From positions 1,736,001 through 1,800,000 of the forward strand of contig NZ_CP033831.1 in NCBI RefSeq assembly GCF_003812745.1: a stretch of DNA of 64,000 bases, given 5' to 3'. This document shows positions 63,892-64,000 of the stretch, in pieces (within the stretch, counting starts at the first letter, position 1; each line of letters starts with the position of its first letter). The translations under genes and the position numbers were made by a program. The notes beneath the pieces are model-generated. The model searched no databases. It was not told the DNA's origin and saw nothing but the letters and a program-made list of their open reading frames with translations. The stretch is from Serratia sp. FDAARGOS_506 (GTDB lineage: Bacteria > Pseudomonadota > Gammaproteobacteria > Enterobacterales > Enterobacteriaceae).

Positions 63892-64000
63892 TGCCTGGCG
63901 GCAATAGCGCGGTGGTCCCACCTGACCCCATGCCGAACTCAGAAGTGAAACGCCGTAGCGCCGATGGTAGTGTGGGGTCTCCCCATGCGAGAGTAGGACA
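63892..64000 (+). rRNA. rrf: 5S ribosomal RNA (operon 2, 3' end outside window)
   Basis: The first 109 of 120 bases are present and identical to the 5S of operon 1. The 23S-5S spacer differs just upstream (GGCGACACGAAAGTGACGC in place of GGCTTCATGAGAGTGAAGC), a compensated change in a processing hairpin. Confidence 0.97.

Overview
The window is a stretch of core chromosome from an enterobacterium, most probably a Serratia close to S. marcescens. This rests on the rRNA sequences, near-identity of SecE, Tuf, RplK and RpoBC to enteric proteins, a FadR operator, a PurR box, a THI riboswitch, and the gene order ubiB-tatABCD-rfaH-ubiD-fre-fadAB-pepQ-yigZ-trkH-hemG and murB-birA-coaA-tRNAs-tuf-secE-nusG-rplKAJL-rpoBC-thi-rsd-nudC-hemE-nfi-yjaG-hupA-yjaH-purDH. 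No prophage, insertion sequence, CRISPR array or plasmid gene was seen.

Layout. Bases 1-4617 (+): end of ubiB, the Tat translocase genes, tatD and a magnesium-type hemB. 4663-8458: rfaH (-), pepE, ubiD and fre (+). 8631-11994 (-): the fatty-acid oxidation operon fadBA, with a FadR operator and an unexplained palindrome upstream. 12426-16413 (+): pepQ, yigZ, trkH, hemG. 16483-21930 (+): a complete rRNA operon with tRNA-Glu. 22263-24259 (+): murB-birA, convergent with coaA and followed by a GNAT gene (-). 26379-40717 (+): four tRNAs with tuf, then secE-nusG, rplKA, rplJL-rpoBC. 40885-43836: an accessory block absent from this place in E. coli: a GNAT enzyme, a secreted molybdopterin-oxidoreductase-like protein and a histidine kinase (+), convergent with an HTH-receiver regulator (-). 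44568-50007 (-): thiCEFSGH under a TPP riboswitch, then rsd (-). 50891-55266 (+): nudC, hemE, nfi, yjaG, hupA, yjaH. 55316-58237 (-): purHD behind a PurR box. 58535-64000 (+): a second rRNA operon with tRNA-Ile and tRNA-Ala, cut off inside 5S.

Functional themes are protein export (Tat, SecE), tetrapyrrole synthesis (hemB, hemG, hemE), ubiquinone synthesis (ubiB, ubiD), thiamine and purine synthesis, and the transcription and translation core. RfaH, NusG, Rsd, BirA and HU provide global or operon-specific control.

The points most worth a second look are these. The first rRNA operon joins the left flank of E. coli rrnA (hemG) to the right flank of E. coli rrnB (murB), and the spacer tRNAs are exchanged to match. 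The second rRNA operon has seven one-base losses in short homopolymers, which look like assembly errors. The kinase/regulator module after rpoC is unassigned. A 731-bp gene-poor gap follows it. A 57-codon reading frame with a strong ribosome-binding site overlaps the start of rpoB. The hupA terminator hairpin holds the yjaH start codon in its loop.
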